NCBI GenBank assembly: GCA_900753135.1
Contig: CAADXZ010000044.1
Span: 1 to 9,041 of the forward strand
Reading direction: 5' to 3'
Source: Clostridia bacterium
Lineage (GTDB): Bacteria > Bacillota > Clostridia > TANB77 > UBA1234
Length of the DNA stretch: 9,041 nt
Made by a program: the position numbers and the translations under genes. The stretch's first letter is position 1, and every line of letters begins with the position of its first letter. The notes beneath the pieces were generated by a model that did not search any database, was not told the DNA's origin, and saw only the letters and a list, made by a program, of their open reading frames with translations. Positions 5,780 to 9,041 of this stretch are shown here, piece after piece.

Positions 5780-8700
5780 TTATTTTCTTATTAATTTAAT
5801 CATAACTTTCTCACCATTGATGTCTAATTCGTTTTCGCCTTTACCTTCTTGAATCAAATCTGCAAGCGTTTCATCAGCTATTTGTTCTTTATTTTTCTCT
5901 ATTATTTCACCAATCTTTTTGTTATCTGAATAATAAATCTCAATATGATTTTGTACTTCAAATCCAGATTCTTTTCTTAGATTTTGTATCTTTGAAATTA
6001 GTTCTCTTACAAATCCTTCTTCAATTAGTTCTGGTGTTAATTCAATGTCTAATACTACAGTCACATCATTTTCAGCACTTGAAATGTATTTTTCTGACTT
6101 TGTTGTTTCGATTAATAAATCTTCTTCAACTAGCTCTATTTTTGCATCACCAATTTCTAAAACAACTTTTCCTGTTTCATTTAACTCCTTAACAAATGCT
6201 GTTCCATCTCCACCTCTTAACATTTGGTTTATTGTTGGCAAGATTGAACCATACTTTGGTCCCACCGTTTTCAAATTTGGTTTTACATTGTATGAAACGA
6301 ATTCACTAACATCATCTTTGAATTCTATTTCTTTTACATTCAATTCTTCCTTTATGATGTAGTAATATTTTTCATCTAATGTTCCTTTCATTCCAACATA
6401 AACTTTTGATAGAACCTGTCTATTTTTCATGTTAGAAACATTTCTACATGCTCTTCCTAACGTTACTATTTCTAGCGCTTTTTCCATGCTTTCTTCTAAC
6501 TCTTTGTCTATCATCTTTTCATCAGCAACTGGAAAGTCGCATAGATGTATACTTTCTGGTGCAGTTTTATCAAAATTTCTAACAAGATTTTGATATATTT
6601 GCTCTGTCATAAATGGAACAAATGGTGCACTTACTTTAGCAAGTGTAACGAGGCATGTATATAATGTCATATAAGCATTTATCTTGTCTTGTTCCATTCC
6701 GCTTCCCCAGAATCTTTCTCTGCATCTTCTTACATACCAGTTAGAAAGCTCATCTGTAAAGTCTTGTATTGCTCTAGCACTTTCGGTAACTTTATATTCT
6801 GTCATTCCAGCATCCACATCTTTTATCAATGTATTAAGTTTTGATAATATCCATTTATCCATTTGAGATAGTTTATCATATTCAAGTTTATATTCTGTTG
6901 GATTGAATTTATCAATGTCAGCATATAAAACATAAAATGCATAAGTGTTCCAGAATGTTCCTATAAACTTTCTTTGATATTCGCTTATTCCTTCCGGATA
7001 GAATCTTGTTGGAAGCCAAGGACTACTACTTGCACAGAAATACCATCTAACAGCATCTGCGCCTTGTTTATCTAGTACAGACCAAGGATCTACAACATTT
7101 CCTTTATGTTTGCTCATCTTTAATCCATCTTTATCTTGAACATGTCCTAGAACCAAACAATTTTCAAATGGAGCTCTATCAAATAGCAAAGTTGATATCG
7201 CCATAAGTGTATAGAACCATCCTCTTGTTTGATCTATCGCTTCACTTATAAATTGTGCTGGAAAACGTTTTTTAAACAATTCTTTATTTTCAAATGGATA
7301 ATGATATTGGGCAAATGGCATTGAACCAGAGTCAAACCAACAGTCTATAACATAAGGAACTCTTGTCATATCCTTTCCACATTTTTCACATTTTATCTTT
7401 ATTCCATCCAAGTACGGTTTGTGAAGTTCAATATTATCTGGAACATTGTCACCTAACTTCTTTAATTCTTCTCTACTTCCTATTACATGATAATGTCCGC
7501 ACTCACATTCCCACACTGGAAGTGGAGTTCCCCAATATCTTGAACGAGAAAGTCCCCAGTCTATAACATTTTCAAGGAAGTTTCCAAAACGTCCTTCTTT
7601 AATATTTTCTGGCATCCAATTTACTGTATTGTTGTTTGCAACTAGTCTATCCCTCAAAGCGGACATTTTTATAAACCAAGTATCTATTGCATAATATAGA
7701 AGTGGTGTGTCACATCTCCAGCAGAATGGATATGAATGTTCATATGGAAGCGCTGCAAATAGCAAACCTCTTTCTTCCAAATCTTTTAATACGAGCTTAT
7801 CTGCATCTTTTACAAAAGTACCAGCCCACTCGCCAGTTTCAGCAGAGAACTTACCAGCCTCATCAACAAGTTGTAAAAATGGTAAATCATTATCTCTTCC
7901 AACTCTTGAGTCATCTTCACCAAATGCAGGTGCAATGTGAACAACACCAGTACCATCTGTTAAAGTTACATAGCTATCAGCTACAACATAGTATGCTTTT
8001 TTATCTAATTTTGCGAAGCTATATAATGGTTCATATTCTGTTCCATATAGTTCATCACCAATATAACTTCTGATTACTTCATATTCATCTTTTATTACTG
8101 ATGAAACTAAAGCTTCTGCCAAAATATATTTTTCACCATTTGAGACTTTTATTTCAACATACTTATCTTTAGGGCTTACACATAGTGCAACGTTTGAAGG
8201 TAATGTCCAAGGTGTAGTTGTCCAAGCTAATATATAAGTATTTTCTTCATTTTTAACTTTAAATTTAGCAATGCAAGATGTTTCTTTAACATCTTTATAT
8301 CCTTGTGCTACTTCATGTGATGACAATGCTGTACCACATCTAGGGCAATAAGGAACTATTTTATGGCCTTTATATAACAAACCTTTACCGTTTATAGTCT
8401 TCAAAGCCCACCATTCTGACTCTATATAATCATCATGATATGTAACGTAAGGATTTTCCATATCAGCCCAGAATCCAACTCTTTCGCTCATACGTTCCCA
8501 TTCATGTTTATATTTCCAAACACTTTCTTTACATTTCTTTATAAATGGTTCCACACCATACTTTTCTATTTGTGGCTTTCCGTTTATTCCAAGCATTTTC
8601 TCAACCTCAAGTTCAACAGGAAGTCCATGTGTATCCCATCCTGCTTTTCTTGGAACTTCATATCCCTTCATCGTCCAGAATCTTGGAATAACATCTTTAA

Positions 8701-8914
8701 ATACTCTTGTTTCAATATGTCCTATATGTGGCTTTCCATTTGCTGTTGGAGGACCATCATAAAACATGAATGTTGGATATCCTTCTCTATTTTTTATGCT
8801 TTTCTTAAATATTTCGTTTGTGTTCCAGAAGTCAATTACTTCTTTTTCTCTTTCAACAAAATTCAAATCTGTTGAAACCTTTTTGTACATTGATTTTTCG
8901 CAATCTTCGCACAT
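5780..8914 (-). CDS. ileS: isoleucine--tRNA ligase, type 2 (IleRS2)
   Basis: This cytoplasmic class I synthetase charges tRNA-Ile with isoleucine. Visible are the HIGH motif (His63-His66 in GKPHIGHIETR), GWDTHGLPVE (92-101), the inserted CP1 editing domain (about 200-400, with WTTTPWTLPSN and TGVVHIAPAFGEDD) that hydrolyses misformed Val-tRNA, the KMSKS loop as KMSKH (599-603), and the anticodon-binding part (about 670-800, ending in LSNWYVRRCRERFWG). Cysteine pairs at 190/193, 398/401, 470/472 and 509/512 may hold structural zinc. The length of 1044 residues, the C-terminal extension and the lack of a C-terminal zinc finger place it with the longer, eukaryote-like type 2 enzymes, which tolerate mupirocin better than type 1. 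ATG 8914 is supported by AAGGAGGAG (8930-8922) at 7 nt. The start MCEDC carries a CxxC before the usual beginning of the family. A terminator follows 13 nt after the stop. Confidence 0.98.
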   Translation of the reverse strand: MCEDCEKSMYKKVSTDLNFVEREKEVIDFWNTNEIFKKSIKNREGYPTFMFYDGPPTANGKPHIGHIETRVFKDVIPRFWTMKGYEVPRKAGWDTHGLPVELEVEKMLGINGKPQIEKYGVEPFIKKCKESVWKYKHEWERMSERVGFWADMENPYVTYHDDYIESEWWALKTINGKGLLYKGHKIVPYCPRCGTALSSHEVAQGYKDVKETSCIAKFKVKNEENTYILAWTTTPWTLPSNVALCVSPKDKYVEIKVSNGEKYILAEALVSSVIKDEYEVIRSYIGDELYGTEYEPLYSFAKLDKKAYYVVADSYVTLTDGTGVVHIAPAFGEDDSRVGRDNDLPFLQLVDEAGKFSAETGEWAGTFVKDADKLVLKDLEERGLLFAALPYEHSYPFCWRCDTPLLYYAIDTWFIKMSALRDRLVANNNTVNWMPENIKEGRFGNFLENVIDWGLSRSRYWGTPLPVWECECGHYHVIGSREELKKLGDNVPDNIELHKPYLDGIKIKCEKCGKDMTRVPYVIDCWFDSGSMPFAQYHYPFENKELFKKRFPAQFISEAIDQTRGWFYTLMAISTLLFDRAPFENCLVLGHVQDKDGLKMSKHKGNVVDPWSVLDKQGADAVRWYFCASSSPWLPTRFYPEGISEYQRKFIGTFWNTYAFYVLYADIDKFNPTEYKLEYDKLSQMDKWILSKLNTLIKDVDAGMTEYKVTESARAIQDFTDELSNWYVRRCRERFWGSGMEQDKINAYMTLYTCLVTLAKVSAPFVPFMTEQIYQNLVRNFDKTAPESIHLCDFPVADEKMIDKELEESMEKALEIVTLGRACRNVSNMKNRQVLSKVYVGMKGTLDEKYYYIIKEELNVKEIEFKDDVSEFVSYNVKPNLKTVGPKYGSILPTINQMLRGGDGTAFVKELNETGKVVLEIGDAKIELVEEDLLIETTKSEKYISSAENDVTVVLDIELTPELIEEGFVRELISKIQNLRKESGFEVQNHIEIYYSDNKKIGEIIEKNKEQIADETLADLIQEGKGENELDINGEKVMIKLIRK

Positions 8915-8962
8915 TTTAAAACTCCTCCTTTATTTATTTTTTGTTTCTTTTCTGTTGTACAA

Positions 8963-8994
8963 GAAAGATGAAAATCTTCGATTTTCATTCTTTC
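8963..8994. repeat. stem-loop in the ileS leader (proximal)
   Basis: GAAAGATGAAAATC pairs with GATTTTCATTCTTTC around a 3-nt loop: 14 bp with one bulged base. On the minus strand it is followed by TTGTACAACAG and not by a U run, so it is not a standard terminator. TTGTACAA (8955-8962) is itself a perfect palindrome. It may regulate ileS or be one copy of a dispersed repeat. Confidence 0.6.
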
Positions 8995-9000
8995 GTCCCT

Positions 9001-9035
9001 CGAGAGTTTTCGACTGAAAGGAAGAAAATCTCTCG
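9001..9035. repeat. stem-loop in the ileS leader (distal)
   Basis: CGAGAGTTTTC pairs with GAAAATCTCTCG around a 12-nt loop, again with a single bulged base. It lies 6 bp from the proximal stem-loop and shares with it the block GAAAG...GAAAATC. The spacer reads AGGGAC on the minus strand. The conserved T-box sequence (AGGGTGGNACCGCG) is not visible up to the window edge. Confidence 0.55.
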
Positions 9036-9041
9036 CATAAA

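Noticed and set aside
8435..9017. Plus-strand open frames opposite the 5' part of ileS
   Set aside because: They are complementary-strand shadows of ileS and its leader, with no ribosome binding site or recognisable domain.
8915..9041. T-box riboswitch before ileS
   Set aside because: GGGACG resembles the 3' arm of a T-box terminator, but no AGGGTGGNACCGCG, no matching CGTCCC arm on the same strand and no U run are present in the visible part. It could still lie beyond the edge.

Overview
The window is AT-rich with dense A/T-ending codons, AGGAGG-type ribosome binding sites, short intergenic gaps and single-membrane-style secretion signals. This fits a low-GC Firmicute, most likely an (uncultured) member of the Clostridia. 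The fused PilM-PilN gene, known from Clostridioides difficile, and the type-2 isoleucyl-tRNA synthetase agree with that. The species cannot be named from the sequence.

All supported genes lie on the minus strand, so transcription runs from right to left. (1) 9041-8915: leader of ileS, holding two consecutive strong stem-loops and a good ribosome binding site. (2) 8914-5780: ileS, 1044 codons, followed by a rho-independent terminator at 5766-5737. (3) 5779-5448: about 300 bp without a gene, holding the terminator, a perfect 15-bp AT-only inverted repeat, a small operator-like inverted repeat, a candidate promoter and a leader with an isolated GC-rich island. (4) 5447 to beyond position 1: a tightly packed type IV pilus operon. 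In transcription order it encodes a secreted protein with SLH-like segments, a PilM-PilN fusion, PilO, a 131-residue single-pass membrane protein, a prepilin peptidase, a type IV prepilin, and a second prepilin-like protein cut by the left edge.

The pilus genes fit together as an inner-membrane alignment platform (PilM-PilN fusion plus PilO), the processing enzyme (prepilin peptidase, possibly also N-methyltransferase) and its substrates (minor or pseudo-pilins). The assembly ATPase PilB and the platform protein PilC are not in the window and must lie further downstream or elsewhere. The most interesting points are the SLH-like secreted protein that heads the operon, the degenerate nucleotide-binding motifs in the fused PilM part, the unassigned 131-residue membrane protein in the place where PilP would sit in a Gram-negative operon, the second prepilin without Glu at +5, and the unexplained leader structures before both transcription units. 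I see no CRISPR array, insertion sequence, tRNA or rRNA gene.
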